Assembly (NCBI RefSeq): GCF_017308015.1
Contig: NZ_JAFKFW010000029.1
Location: 1 to 64,000, forward strand
Length of the DNA: 64,000 nucleotides
Direction: 5' to 3'
Source of the DNA: Allobosea sp.
GTDB taxonomy: Bacteria > Pseudomonadota > Alphaproteobacteria > Rhizobiales > Beijerinckiaceae
Every line of letters starts with the position of its first letter. Position 1 is the stretch's first letter. The notes under the pieces are model-generated. The model did no database searches. It had not been told where the DNA came from and worked only from the letters and a program-made list of their open reading frames with translations. Positions 46,771-60,014 of this stretch are shown here, in pieces. Both the position numbers and the translations under genes were made by a program.

Positions 46771-46993
46771 GGGCCTGATCTGTCCGTCCCTGAGGCCTAT
46801 ATCTCTTTAGCGTCTGGCGCCCCGGCCGAGGCCGGGTCTGGAACGGTTGGGTACTCACCCGGCCGCACAGTTGGAACCATGTCCTTTCATAAGGCAGCAT
46901 CATGGTAAACAACGCGTGAATCCGGCGCTGAATTTCCCCGGCTTCGCGACATCGCTTCAACCGCTCCGGTTTGTGTGCTTCAGTCTGCGCGAG

Positions 46994-47914
46994 ATGAGCC
47001 TGTCCACCAGCCCTTTCCTGCCCGCGCCGGACGACGTCGTCGCCGAGATCGCGCGGCCGTTCAGCCTTTACCAGCCGGCCCTTCAGGTCGTGCCGGTGGT
47101 GGTCGACGTGCCGCATGCCGGCCGGTGCTATCCGCGCGGCTTCGTCGAGGCGGCGCGCCTGCCTTTGCGCAGCCTCAGGCGCTCCGAAGACGCCTATGTC
47201 GACCGGCTCTTCGCGCAGAGTGTTTCGCTGGGCGCGCCGCTGCTCGCGGCCGAGTTCCCGCGCGCCTATCTCGATGTCAACCGCGAGCCTTATGAACTCG
47301 ACCCGCGCATGTTCGATGGGAGAGTTCCACCCTTCGCCAATACACGTTCGATGCGGGTGGCAGGCGGGCTCGGCACCGTTCCCCGCATCGTCGGCGACGG
47401 GCAGGAAATCTATTTCGGCCGGATTCCCGTCCAGGAGGCGCTGGCCCGCATCGAGGAATTCTACCGGCCCTATCATGCGGCCCTGCGCAGTCTCGTCCAG
47501 CGCACGCAAAGCGTGTTCGGCACCTGCATCCTCGTCGACGCGCATTCGATGCCTTCCGCCGGGCTCGACCGCGACGGGCTCGCGAAATCCGACATCATCC
47601 TCGGCGACCGGTTCGGCACCAGCGCGGCCGGCTACATCATCGACATCGCCGAGCAGGCCTTCACGCGGCTGGGCTTCAGCGTCACCCGCAACCGGCCCTA
47701 TGCCGGCGGCTTCATCACCGAGCATTACGGCGCGCCTGCTGCCGGCGTGCATGCGCTGCAGATCGAGGTGAACCGTGCGCTCTATATGAACGAGGCGACG
47801 CTGGAGCCGCATGGGGGCTTCGGTGACGTCGAGCAGGCGATGGCGGCGGTGATGGCCGATTGCTTTGCGCGCTGGAGCGGCTGGCTCGACGAATGGCGCG
47901 ATGCGGCCGAATAG
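46994..47914 (+). CDS. N-formylglutamate amidohydrolase
   Basis: 306 aa from ATG 46994 (MSLSTSPFLPAPDDVVAEI). Conserved: VVVDVPHAGRCYP, LRRSEDAYVDRLF, the zinc-binding-type PRAYLDVNREPYELDPRMFD, ILVDAHSMPS, and GGFITEHYGAP with LQIEVNRALYM. The enzyme hydrolyses N-formyl-L-glutamate to glutamate and formate. It is divergent from cpdR with a 223-bp gap. An open frame upstream of the chosen ATG is unsupported. Confidence 0.88.
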   Translation: MSLSTSPFLPAPDDVVAEIARPFSLYQPALQVVPVVVDVPHAGRCYPRGFVEAARLPLRSLRRSEDAYVDRLFAQSVSLGAPLLAAEFPRAYLDVNREPYELDPRMFDGRVPPFANTRSMRVAGGLGTVPRIVGDGQEIYFGRIPVQEALARIEEFYRPYHAALRSLVQRTQSVFGTCILVDAHSMPSAGLDRDGLAKSDIILGDRFGTSAAGYIIDIAEQAFTRLGFSVTRNRPYAGGFITEHYGAPAAGVHALQIEVNRALYMNEATLEPHGGFGDVEQAMAAVMADCFARWSGWLDEWRDAAE

Positions 47915-47933
47915 GAGCGGGGAGACACCCAAG

Positions 47934-48026
47934 AAAAAAGGGCCGCACACTTGCGTGGCGGCCCAAGTCTAGGGAGGAAACGCCCAAGGAGGGCAATGAA
48001 GGTTTGAGGTCATCTCCCCTTCGCAG
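47934..48026 (-). ncRNA. suhB/MmgR (alpha-r8)-type small RNA
   Basis: Minus-strand transcript ending in a hairpin GGGCCGCCACGCAA... pairing with TGTGCGGCCC (47940-47964), followed by six Ts. Upstream of that it has CCCTCCTTGGGCG and TTTCCTCCCTAGACTTGGGC, CU-rich anti-Shine-Dalgarno loops as in the suhB/MmgR family. The family was named for its place next to an inositol-monophosphatase gene, which is also true here (hisN-like gene at 48211). A TTGTTG-N17-TAATAT promoter lies just upstream at 48061-48033. Confidence 0.75.
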
Positions 48027-48032
48027 TGCACA

Positions 48033-48061
48033 ATATTAAAGTGCGCTGCAAAACGCAACAA
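48033..48061 (-). promoter_or_regulatory. Promoter of the suhB/MmgR-type sRNA
   Basis: On the minus strand TTGTTG (48061-48056), 17-bp spacer, TAATAT (48038-48033). Predicted start near 48026, giving an RNA of about 90 nt. Confidence 0.65.
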
Positions 48062-48210
48062 AAATCAGCGAAATCAATGGCGCTATGCGATAAGTGCATG
48101 GTGTAGTCTGAAAATGCTGGGGTTTTCGGATATTTCCGCGTCCGTGCCCCGGTTCGAATCGTCCATGCGCGGAGTTGATGCTGCAGGGCAGCAAACGGGA
48201 GTGCCTATTC

Positions 48211-48993
48211 ATGAGCGCAGTCGATTTCGGCGCTTTCGTTGCCGAGCTGGCGACGCAGTCGGGGCGGGCGATTCTGCCGTTCTTCCGGGCGCTGCATGCG
48301 ACCGAGGACAAGTCCCGTGGCGGAGTGTTCGATCCCGTGACCGAGGGCGACCGCGCCGGCGAATCGGTGATGCGCCACATGATCAAGCGGCAGTTCCCGG
48401 CCCACGGCGTGCTGGGCGAGGAGTTCGGCAGCGAGAACACCGATGCTGAATATGTCTGGGTGCTCGATCCGATCGACGGTACGCGCGCCTTCATCTCCGG
48501 CATTCCGGTCTGGGGCACGCTGATCGGGCTGACGCGCAACAGCTTGCCGGTCTACGGCATGATGCACCAGCCCTTCTCGGGCGAGCGCTATTCCGGCGAT
48601 GGGCGCGAGGCGCGCTACGAGGGGCCGGGCGGGGCGAAGAAACTGCGGACGCGCCCGACCACGGATTTCGCCGCCGCCACGCTGATGACGACCTCGCCCG
48701 CGCTGTTCAAGGGCGAGGAGGCCGAGGCTTTCGCCCGCGTCGAGACAGGAGTCCGGCTCTCGCGCTATGGCTGTGATTGCTACGCCTATTGCATGCTCGC
48801 GGCCGGCCATGTCGATCTCGTCATCGAGAGCGGCCTCAAGCCCTATGACATCGTCGCACTGATCCCGATCATCGAAGGCGCCGGCGGCATCGTCACCTCA
48901 TGGGACGGTGGCAGCGCTGCCGGGGGCGGGCGCATCCTCGCGGCCGGCAGCAAGGCGCTGCATGAGGCCGCCATGGCCAAACTCGCCGGCTGA
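48211..48993 (+). CDS. hisN: Histidinol-phosphatase, inositol-monophosphatase family
   Basis: 260 aa from ATG 48211. IMPase metal-binding motifs: GVLGEEFGSEN (E about 69-70), WVLDPIDGTRAFISG (DPIDGT, about 85-90) and GLKPYDIVALIPIIEGAGG (D about 211). The RAFISGIPVWGTLIGL stretch and the CDCYAYCMLAAGHVDLV segment fit HisN-type histidinol-phosphate phosphatases, which perform the penultimate step of histidine synthesis, rather than SuhB. Its last 96 bp overlap the convergent hydrolase gene. Confidence 0.87.
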   Translation: MSAVDFGAFVAELATQSGRAILPFFRALHATEDKSRGGVFDPVTEGDRAGESVMRHMIKRQFPAHGVLGEEFGSENTDAEYVWVLDPIDGTRAFISGIPVWGTLIGLTRNSLPVYGMMHQPFSGERYSGDGREARYEGPGGAKKLRTRPTTDFAAATLMTTSPALFKGEEAEAFARVETGVRLSRYGCDCYAYCMLAAGHVDLVIESGLKPYDIVALIPIIEGAGGIVTSWDGGSAAGGGRILAAGSKALHEAAMAKLAG

Positions 48994-49953
48994 GCCGGGC
49001 CGGGCCTGGTCCTCGCCGGGAATGAAGGCGTCGAAGGCGGCCCAGAACTGGGCGCGGATGTTGTCGCTTTCCATCAGGATTTCGTGGCGCGCCGTCGGCA
49101 GGATCAGCGCCGAGCCGGTCTTCAGCCGCGCCGCGAAGCGCTCGATCGCCGCCGTCGAGACGACTGGGTCGCGGCCGGCGGCGATGATGAGGGTGGGCAC
49201 CTTCACCTCCAGCGGAGCGGAAGGCGTGGCGAGGCGCGCCATCAGGCGGAAGGCGGTCCTGATCCAGGCGACGGTGGGATCGCCGATGCTGAGTTCGCGC
49301 GCAGCCGCAGAAAGCGCGGCGTTCCGGGCATAGCGGACAGGGTCGCTGGTCAGACGATTGCCGGCGAAGGGTTTCGTCGCGATCGCGGTATCGCCACCGC
49401 CCGGCACGAAAGCCCGGCCGAAGCCGAGCCAGTAGAGCAGACTCGCCAGGATTTTCGCCCGGCCGGGGTGGGCGATCATCGCGATGCCGAGCATCGGCGC
49501 GAGCGCGACCATGCGCGAGACCGGCAGGGCGTTGGAACGGGCGGCGTCCAGGCAGAGCGCGGCACCCATCGAATGGGCGAGGGCGAAATAGGGGGCTGGG
49601 AATTTCGCCTGCATCTCGGTCATCGCCAGTGCGAGATCGGCTTCGTAATGCCTGAGACGCCCGACATGGCCCTTGCGCGTGCGCCGGACGAAGCGCTGCG
49701 ACCCGCCCTGGCCGCGCCAGTCGAAGGCCAGCACATGGAAGCCGCGGCGGCGCAGTTCCGCGACGGTTTCGCTGTAACGCTCGATGAACTCGGCCCGGCC
49801 CTGCACGACGACGATGGTGCCGCGCACGGGTTTCACCGTCGGGCGCCAGCTCGCGAAGCGCAAGGCGGCGCCGTCCTGCGTCGTCGCGAGCCAGGTCTTG
49901 CCATGACCCGGCACGGGATAATCCGGATCGGCGAAAAAGGCGGCCTCGGCCAT
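48898..49953 (-). CDS. Alpha/beta hydrolase, lysophospholipase-like
   Basis: 351 aa. A serine hydrolase fold: GTIVVVQGRAEFIERYSETV (oxyanion strand), LAFDWRGQGGSQR, nucleophile Ser in ALAHSMGAALCL (about 146), acid in IIAAGRDPVVST and His in LILPTARHEILME. This matches the PldB/monoacylglycerol-lipase branch. The last 30-35 residues overlap hisN and are Gly/Pro/Ala-rich, so they are probably a recent read-on extension. ATG 49953 begins MAEAAFFADPDYPVPG. Confidence 0.85.
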   Translation of the reverse strand: MAEAAFFADPDYPVPGHGKTWLATTQDGAALRFASWRPTVKPVRGTIVVVQGRAEFIERYSETVAELRRRGFHVLAFDWRGQGGSQRFVRRTRKGHVGRLRHYEADLALAMTEMQAKFPAPYFALAHSMGAALCLDAARSNALPVSRMVALAPMLGIAMIAHPGRAKILASLLYWLGFGRAFVPGGGDTAIATKPFAGNRLTSDPVRYARNAALSAAARELSIGDPTVAWIRTAFRLMARLATPSAPLEVKVPTLIIAAGRDPVVSTAAIERFAARLKTGSALILPTARHEILMESDNIRAQFWAAFDAFIPGEDQARPGSAGEFGHGGLMQRLAAGREDAPAPGSAATVP

Positions 49954-50090
49954 CTAGTGCTCCGCATCACGGCCGCATCCTGAATCACGGCCGCTGCATG
50001 CCCGACATCCTGCACCGGATATCCTGCGAAAACATGTCGGTACGTCGAAAAAGAACGCGAGCTTTCATTTCGCGTGCCGGAAATGCGGCT

Positions 50091-50118
50091 CTTGAAAAGC
50101 CTGAAGCCCTCCTTAGAT
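50091..50118 (+). promoter_or_regulatory. RpoH (sigma-32)-like promoter of hsp20
   Basis: CTTGAAA at 50091 and CTTAGAT at 50112, with 17 bases between the CTTG and the CTTAG boxes. This is close to the alphaproteobacterial RpoH pattern CTTG-N17-CYTAT. Transcription would start near 50122, giving a 5' leader of about 95 nt. Confidence 0.65.
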
Positions 50119-50119
50119 C

Positions 50120-50217
50120 AGGTCTGCGCAGGCCAGAACCGGCTGCGCGAAAGCAGCCAAGGTCCGCGCTCAGGCGAGGCGGACCGATACCATTGTCGCT
50201 TCTTCGGAGGACATATC
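50120..50217 (+). promoter_or_regulatory. ROSE RNA thermometer in the hsp20 leader
   Basis: The last hairpin pairs TGTCGCTTC with GGAGGACA, closing the Shine-Dalgarno GGAGG (50206-50210). The anti-SD strand has UCGCU at 50196-50200, the UYGCU core of ROSE elements, with a G bulged opposite the SD. Two stable hairpins precede it: GGCTGC/GCAGCC near 50142-50160 and GGTCCGC/GCGGACC at 50161-50185. Heat melts the SD helix and allows translation. Confidence 0.88.
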
Positions 50218-50685
50218 ATGCGTCATTTCGACCTTTCCCCGCTCTATCGCTCGACCGTCGGCTTCGACCGTCTGTTCAATCTCCTCGACCAGGCGACGAG
50301 TAACGAATCCGCCCCGAGCTACCCGCCCTACAATATCGAGCGGACCGCCGAGAACGCTTACCGCATCACCGTCGCGGTCGCGGGCTTCGGCGAGGGCGAC
50401 CTCTCCATCGAGTCCAAGGAAAACGCGCTGACCGTCAAGGGCGAGAAGCAGATCGTCGAGGGCGCCGAGAAGCGCGAGGTCCTGCATCAGGGCATTGCCG
50501 CGCGCGCCTTCGAGCGCCGTTTCCAGCTCGCCGACTATGTGCAGGTGACCGGCGCCAGCCTTGAGAACGGCCTGCTCCATATCGACCTCGTGCGCGAGAT
50601 CCCCGAGGCGAAGAAGCCCCGCCAGATTCCGATTGGCGGCGGTTCGGCCAAGGTTCTCGAGGCCAAGGTCGCCAAGGCCGCGTAA
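50218..50685 (+). CDS. Small heat-shock protein Hsp20 (IbpA-like)
   Basis: 155 aa from ATG 50218. The N-terminus MRHFDLSPLYRSTVGFDRLF is that of class-A alphaproteobacterial Hsp20 proteins. The alpha-crystallin domain runs from about 35 to 130 (NIERTAENAYRITVAVAGFG to LENGLLHIDLVREIPE) and a C-terminal IPI motif (RQIPIG) is present. It holds unfolding proteins in a refoldable state. Controlled by the RpoH-like promoter and the ROSE element; a terminator follows at 50714. Confidence 0.95.
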   Translation: MRHFDLSPLYRSTVGFDRLFNLLDQATSNESAPSYPPYNIERTAENAYRITVAVAGFGEGDLSIESKENALTVKGEKQIVEGAEKREVLHQGIAARAFERRFQLADYVQVTGASLENGLLHIDLVREIPEAKKPRQIPIGGGSAKVLEAKVAKAA

Positions 50686-50713
50686 TCCACGCGAGAAGCT
50701 TTCGATGAAAGCG

Positions 50714-50742
50714 AAAGGCTCCCGGAAACGGGAGCCTTTTTT
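50714..50742 (+). terminator. Terminator after hsp20
   Basis: GGCTCCCG / CGGGAGCC perfect 8-bp stem with GAAA loop and six Ts; it may also serve the convergent proline-rich gene. Confidence 0.9.
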
Positions 50743-50751
50743 GTGGGCCGG

Positions 50752-51720
50752 TCAGTTCATCGGAGCGACCGGGGCGATCGGCGTTTCGGGCTTCGGCGTG
50801 GAGGGACTCGGATCGACATGCTGCACGGGCGGGATGGCCGAAGTCGCGGGCCCGGGTGCTGCGGTCGAGAGGGGCGGCTTGCGGTCGGTGCCTTCGGTAT
50901 TCCTGACGTCGCTGGGATTGACGAGCTTCGGCTTGTCGGCGCCGGTCTCCGGATTGGTTGCGCCGGGTGACGGCTCTGCCGGTGCTGCGGGTTGCGGAGG
51001 CACGGCCGTCGCGGGTGCGCTGGCCTCAGCCGGCCCGGTTTCCGCGGGTTTGACCGGTTCGGGAGCAGCCGGCGCGGCGGGCGAGGGCGGTGAGGTCGTC
51101 GCAGGTGCGCTCGCTTCTGCCGGCGGCTTTTCCACGGGCGCGGCCGGTTCGGGCGCGGGCGGTGCGGCGGGGGAGGGTAGCACGGTCGTTGCGGGGGCGC
51201 TGGCTTCCGCCGGGCCCTTGAACTCGGGCGGCCGTTCCGGCGGCTGGGGCACAAGGCGCTGGCGTGGCTGCGCGTGCTCCTCGCGCGGGTCGGCGCGGGC
51301 GACGCTGGGGGCTGGCGCTGCCTGTCCGCGCAGGGGGATGCGACGGATCAGTTCGCCGGCATAGGCGTCGAGGATCAGGCGCTGACGCTGGCCGCCGGCC
51401 GTGACGCCGTCGACGATATACGTGTCGTCGCGGCGGATCGAACGCTCGATCCGTACGAGTCCGTAACGGCGGGCTGCGAGGCTGTTGACCGAATAGGGCG
51501 AGACCGCAGCCGGCGCCCGGGGCACGGCAACCGGTGGCCGCGGGGCATAGCCGTAGTCGTAGCGGTAGCCATAGCCGTATCCGTACACCGGGTAGGGCTC
51601 GTAGCCGTCGTCATAATAGTAATACTGGGCGCTGGCGGCGCCCGCCATGCCGGCCATTGCGCCGGCCACGACCAGGCCCATCAGCGCGATGCGCCCCGGT
51701 GCGGTCGAACGATCTGCCAT
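50752..51720 (-). CDS. Exported Tyr- and Pro/Ala-rich protein
   Basis: 322 aa from ATG 51720. Signal peptide with AxA cleavage (MGLVVAGAMAGMAGAASA). The mature protein starts with a Tyr/Gly/Pro stretch (YYYYDDGYEPYPVYGYGYGY), then a small folded part with YIVDGVTAGGQRQRLILDAY (PepSY-like), then about 180 residues of Pro/Ala/Glu repeats. Three near copies of EASAPATT-x5-SPAAP-x-APEP are seen. Likely a cell-envelope or periplasm-spanning protein. Function unknown. Confidence 0.7.
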   Translation of the reverse strand: MADRSTAPGRIALMGLVVAGAMAGMAGAASAQYYYYDDGYEPYPVYGYGYGYRYDYGYAPRPPVAVPRAPAAVSPYSVNSLAARRYGLVRIERSIRRDDTYIVDGVTAGGQRQRLILDAYAGELIRRIPLRGQAAPAPSVARADPREEHAQPRQRLVPQPPERPPEFKGPAEASAPATTVLPSPAAPPAPEPAAPVEKPPAEASAPATTSPPSPAAPAAPEPVKPAETGPAEASAPATAVPPQPAAPAEPSPGATNPETGADKPKLVNPSDVRNTEGTDRKPPLSTAAPGPATSAIPPVQHVDPSPSTPKPETPIAPVAPMN

Positions 51721-51813
51721 GCCAAGTTCCCTTAACAACTGAATGCTTGCCTTTCAGTCTTGTTAGGGATTGCGGCAGGTATGCGGCTGGAAACGGGGCG
51801 CAAATGCGCCCGT

Positions 51814-52869
51814 TCAGCCCGCGATCGCGGCGACCAGGCGTTCGACATCCTCGGCTCGCGTCGCGAAGGACATCACGAAGCGGCCGACGACCTCACCGTC
51901 CTTGAGCGGTGCTTCCGGCGGCAGCGAGCGCGCCGACCAGTCGTGATAGCCGACGCCGGCCGCCTTCAGCCTCTGCCGGACGGCTGGCGGCAGGACGAGG
52001 AAGACCTCGTTCGCCTGGCAGGGCCAGGCGAGCCGGGCCTCGCTGCCCTGCGCGACTGAATCGGCCAGGCGCTTCGCCCGGGCATTGGCGTGGCGGGCGA
52101 GGTCGAGCCAGTGGTCGTCGGCGAGCAGGCCCTCGAACTGGGCGCCGAGGACGCGGCCCTTCGAGAGCGTCTGCCCGGCGCGCTTGCGGCGCCATTTCAT
52201 CTCCTCGGCGTCAGCCGGGTCGAAGAAGATCACGGCCTCGGCCGCGAGCGCGCCGTTCTTGGTGCCGCCGAAGGAGAGCACGTCGATGCCGGCCTTCCAG
52301 GTGATCTCGGCCGGTGAGCAGCCGAGGGTCACCAGCGCATTGGCGAAGCGGGCGCCATCCATGTGGAGCTTCAGCCCGCGCGGTGTGACCGCGTCCTTCA
52401 GCGCGCGCACCTCGCCCGGCGTATAGATCGTGCCACATTCGGTTGCCTGCGTGATCGTCAGCGCCTGGGCCTGGACCTGATGGAAGTCGCCGGCGCGCAG
52501 ATGCGAGAGCGCCTTCGTCACCGTCTCCGGTTTCAGCTTGGCGCCGGTGCCGGGCAGGTCGACGAGCTTGGCGCCGTTGCTGAAGAACTCGGGCGCGCCG
52601 CATTCGTCCTCGACGACATGCGCCTCCTCATGGGTCAGGATCGCGCCCCAGGGCCTGACGATGCTTGCGAGCGCGAGCGCGTTCGCCGCCGTGCCGGTGA
52701 GGACGAGGAAGACCGCGACTTCGCGCTCGAAGATCGCCGCGAAACGCTCCTCGACGCGACGCGTCCATTCGTCCTTGCCATAGGGAGAGGCGGCGCCGGC
52801 ATTGGCGGCGGCGAGGGCAGCCATGACGCGTGGGCTGGCGGCGGCGGTGTTGTCGCTGAAGAAATCCAT
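51814..52869 (-). CDS. ltaE: Low-specificity L-threonine aldolase
   Basis: 351 aa from ATG 52869 (MDFFSDNTAAASPRVMAALA). PLP-dependent fold type I: GTAANALAL phosphate loop, HEEAHVVEDECGAPE, the HMDGARFANALV aspartate motif and DVLSFGGTKNGALAAEA containing the PLP lysine. It cleaves L-threonine or L-allo-threonine to glycine and acetaldehyde. A longer upstream frame has no start signal. Confidence 0.92.
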   Translation of the reverse strand: MDFFSDNTAAASPRVMAALAAANAGAASPYGKDEWTRRVEERFAAIFEREVAVFLVLTGTAANALALASIVRPWGAILTHEEAHVVEDECGAPEFFSNGAKLVDLPGTGAKLKPETVTKALSHLRAGDFHQVQAQALTITQATECGTIYTPGEVRALKDAVTPRGLKLHMDGARFANALVTLGCSPAEITWKAGIDVLSFGGTKNGALAAEAVIFFDPADAEEMKWRRKRAGQTLSKGRVLGAQFEGLLADDHWLDLARHANARAKRLADSVAQGSEARLAWPCQANEVFLVLPPAVRQRLKAAGVGYHDWSARSLPPEAPLKDGEVVGRFVMSFATRAEDVERLVAAIAG

Positions 52870-53580
52870 GGCCTGAGCGTTATGCGGAGTGCGCTTTCCT
52901 GCCAAGCGGCATCCACGAAGAGGGGGGCCTGTGCGCCGTGCCGATCGGGGCCGCATGACGAGGAGTGAAGCGATGAAGCGATCCGGGAGGAGCGGGGGGC
53001 GTCTTGCTCGCCCCGCCCTCGGTAGCTTCGCTGCACTCGCAAGGGCGAAGCGGCGCATCGGGTCGAAAAACAAGAACCGGGTAGCTGATGTCCGGCTTTC
53101 ATGCCGGAAATGTCTGGTGTGGATTCAATTTTGCAATAAAATTTCGCTGCAGCGCGAAATCGATGCTTGTGCCTAGATTGGAATTCTGGCAAGTTCACCG
53201 CAATAGGACAGTGTTGCTGTCCCATTTTTCACCGCGCCGATCGAAGGCTGCTCTAGCCGGAGATCGCGCCGTCGCGATGGAGCGGAGCATGACGAGGGGC
53301 CGGGCCGTTACTGCCAAAGCCGCACGTACGCGCGTCCGTAAAACGACGGCCTGAGACAGGCGCGAGCGGGCGAAAGACGCCCGAGGCGCCTGCGGAGGAC
53401 GCGGGCGCGGTGGAAACGAAGCGCAAGCAAAGCCTCCTAGACGACGACGGCCGAGCCGCCCTGGCCGATCCTTGCCGCCGGTATGTCGCCGGCTTCCGGG
53501 AACGAAGCGGTCGGAAACATGGACTGACGGGTCTTCCTGCCGGCGCAAGCCCGCGGGGTTCTGCGAAGCGGGGTTTGACG
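52870..53580 (+). promoter_or_regulatory. 711-bp region upstream of gltB
   Basis: No gene is supported, though the gltB frame is open back to 53410. An AT-rich part at 53110-53200 contains the inverted repeat ATTTCGC-N6-GCGAAAT (53141-53160) next to TTTTGCAATAAAATT. This may be the gltBD promoter and an operator for its regulator. The part from 53280 to 53580 is GC-rich and would be a long leader. Confidence 0.45.
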
Positions 53581-58269
<4,689 letters not shown>

Positions 58270-58367
58270 GCGAACGCCACCCCGCCGGGGCCGTCACGGT
58301 CCCGGCATCTCGATCAGGTTAAGGCACGCGCACGGGGACGCCCCGCGCACACGGCGAGAGAAACGGC

Positions 58368-59792
58368 ATGGGCAAGGTCACGGGCTTTCTCGAATTCGAC
58401 CGGCAGGAGCAGAAGTATCAGCTCGCCGGCGACCGCATCCGGCATTTCCGCGAGTTCACGCTTCCGCTTGAGGAGCGCGACATCAAGAAGCAGGCGGCGC
58501 GCTGCATGGACTGCGGCATCCCGTTCTGCCATGGGCCGACCGGCTGCCCGGTCCATAACCAGATCCCGGACTGGAACGAGCTGGTCTATTCCGGCGGCTG
58601 GGAGGATGCGCTGCGCAACCTCCATTCCACCAACAATTTCCCGGAATTCACCGGTCGCATCTGCCCGGCGCCTTGCGAGGAAGCCTGCACGCTCAACCTC
58701 GAGAACATGCCGGTGACGATCAAGACGATCGAGCAGGCGATTGCCGACAAGGGCTGGGAAGAGGGCTGGATCGCGCCGGAAATCCCGGCCAAGCGCACCG
58801 GCAAGCGCATCGCCATCGTCGGCTCCGGCCCCGCCGGCATGGCTGCGGCGCAGCAGCTCGCCCGCGTCGGGCACGATGTTCATGTCTATGAGCGCGAGGC
58901 CAAGGCCGGCGGCCTGCTGCGCTATGGCATCCCCGACTTCAAGATGGAGAAGAAGCATATCGACCGCCGGGTGAAGCAGATGGAGGCGGAAGGCGTGACC
59001 TTCCACTACAACGCCAATATCGGCGTGAACCTGCCCTTCGCCACGCTGATGGCCGAGCATGACGCCGTGCTGATGACCGGCGGGGCGGAAGCGCCGCGCG
59101 ATCCCGGCCTGCCCGACACCAATCTCGCCGGCGTCCATTACGCGATGCCGTACCTCACCCAGCAGAACAAGCGCGTCGGCGGCGAGGATGTTTCGGGCCT
59201 CGAACCGATCAGCGCGGCTGGCAAGCATGTCGTCGTGGTCGGCGGCGGCGATACGGCGTCGGACTGCGTCGGCACGGCCTTCCGGCAGGGCGCGCTCTCG
59301 GTGACGCAGCTCGACATCCGGCCGATGGCGCCGGAGCTGGAGGACAAGCTCACCGTCTGGCCGTACTGGCCGACGAAGTTCCGCACCTCGTCCTCGCAGG
59401 CCGAGGGCGCCGAGCGCGAGTTCCAGGCGGCGACGCTCGGGCTCGAAGGCCGCAACGGCCGGCTGACCGGCGTGAAGTGCGCCCGCGTCGACGAGAAGCG
59501 CAAGCCCATCCCCGGCACCGAGTTCGTGCTCCAGGCCGATCTCTGCTTCCTCGCCATCGGCTTCGCCGGCTCGGTGATCGAGGGCATGATCGCGCAGTCG
59601 GGCGCGACCGTGGACAAGCGCGCCAACGTTATCGCCAATGATCGCGACTACAAGACCAGCGTCGGCAAGGTCTTCGTCGCCGGCGACATGCGCCGCGGCC
59701 AGTCGCTGGTGGTCTGGGCGATCCGCGAGGGCCGTCAGGCGGCCCATGCCATCGACAAGGAATTGATGGGCGCGACGATCCTGCCGGTGTGA
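58368..59792 (+). CDS. gltD: Glutamate synthase small subunit
   Basis: 474 aa. N-terminal Fe-S cysteines C46, C49, C54 and C60 in AARCMDCGIPFCHGPTGCP, then CPAPCEEACTLN for the second cluster. FAD-binding GSGPAGMAAAQQL and NADPH-binding VVVGGGDTASDCVGTA follow, with a C-terminal GDMRRGQSLVVWAIREGRQA. It passes electrons from NADPH to GltB. Full family length. Confidence 0.97.
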   Translation: MGKVTGFLEFDRQEQKYQLAGDRIRHFREFTLPLEERDIKKQAARCMDCGIPFCHGPTGCPVHNQIPDWNELVYSGGWEDALRNLHSTNNFPEFTGRICPAPCEEACTLNLENMPVTIKTIEQAIADKGWEEGWIAPEIPAKRTGKRIAIVGSGPAGMAAAQQLARVGHDVHVYEREAKAGGLLRYGIPDFKMEKKHIDRRVKQMEAEGVTFHYNANIGVNLPFATLMAEHDAVLMTGGAEAPRDPGLPDTNLAGVHYAMPYLTQQNKRVGGEDVSGLEPISAAGKHVVVVGGGDTASDCVGTAFRQGALSVTQLDIRPMAPELEDKLTVWPYWPTKFRTSSSQAEGAEREFQAATLGLEGRNGRLTGVKCARVDEKRKPIPGTEFVLQADLCFLAIGFAGSVIEGMIAQSGATVDKRANVIANDRDYKTSVGKVFVAGDMRRGQSLVVWAIREGRQAAHAIDKELMGATILPV

Positions 59793-60014
59793 GCTGCGGG
59801 GGCTGTTCAACCCCACCGCCCTCGCTATGATCGCCGCCATGGAATCGAACCAGAAGGGGAAGCAGGCACCGCGCCGCCGCTTCCATTGCCGCACCCGCGG
59901 ACCTGTCTGCGCCCCGCGCTTCACATCGCGGGGCTGACCGGGAACGCATCGTCGTCTCATCGTCAGCCTTATCTGGCGCGCTCCGGCGCGCATGCCTGAT
60001 CTCATGAGATTCCG
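59793..60014. other. Intergenic gap, nothing recognised
   Basis: 222 bp with no clear gene, hairpin or repeat between gltD and the ABC-F gene. Confidence 0.4.

Noticed and set aside
46673-47950. Long minus-strand frame over the formylglutamate amidohydrolase
   Set aside because: Antisense image of a well-supported gene; composition dominated by Arg/Asp/Gly.
53410-53580. N-terminal extension of gltB by 57 codons
   Set aside because: The ATG at 53581 gives the usual short propeptide before the catalytic Cys; the extension looks non-coding.
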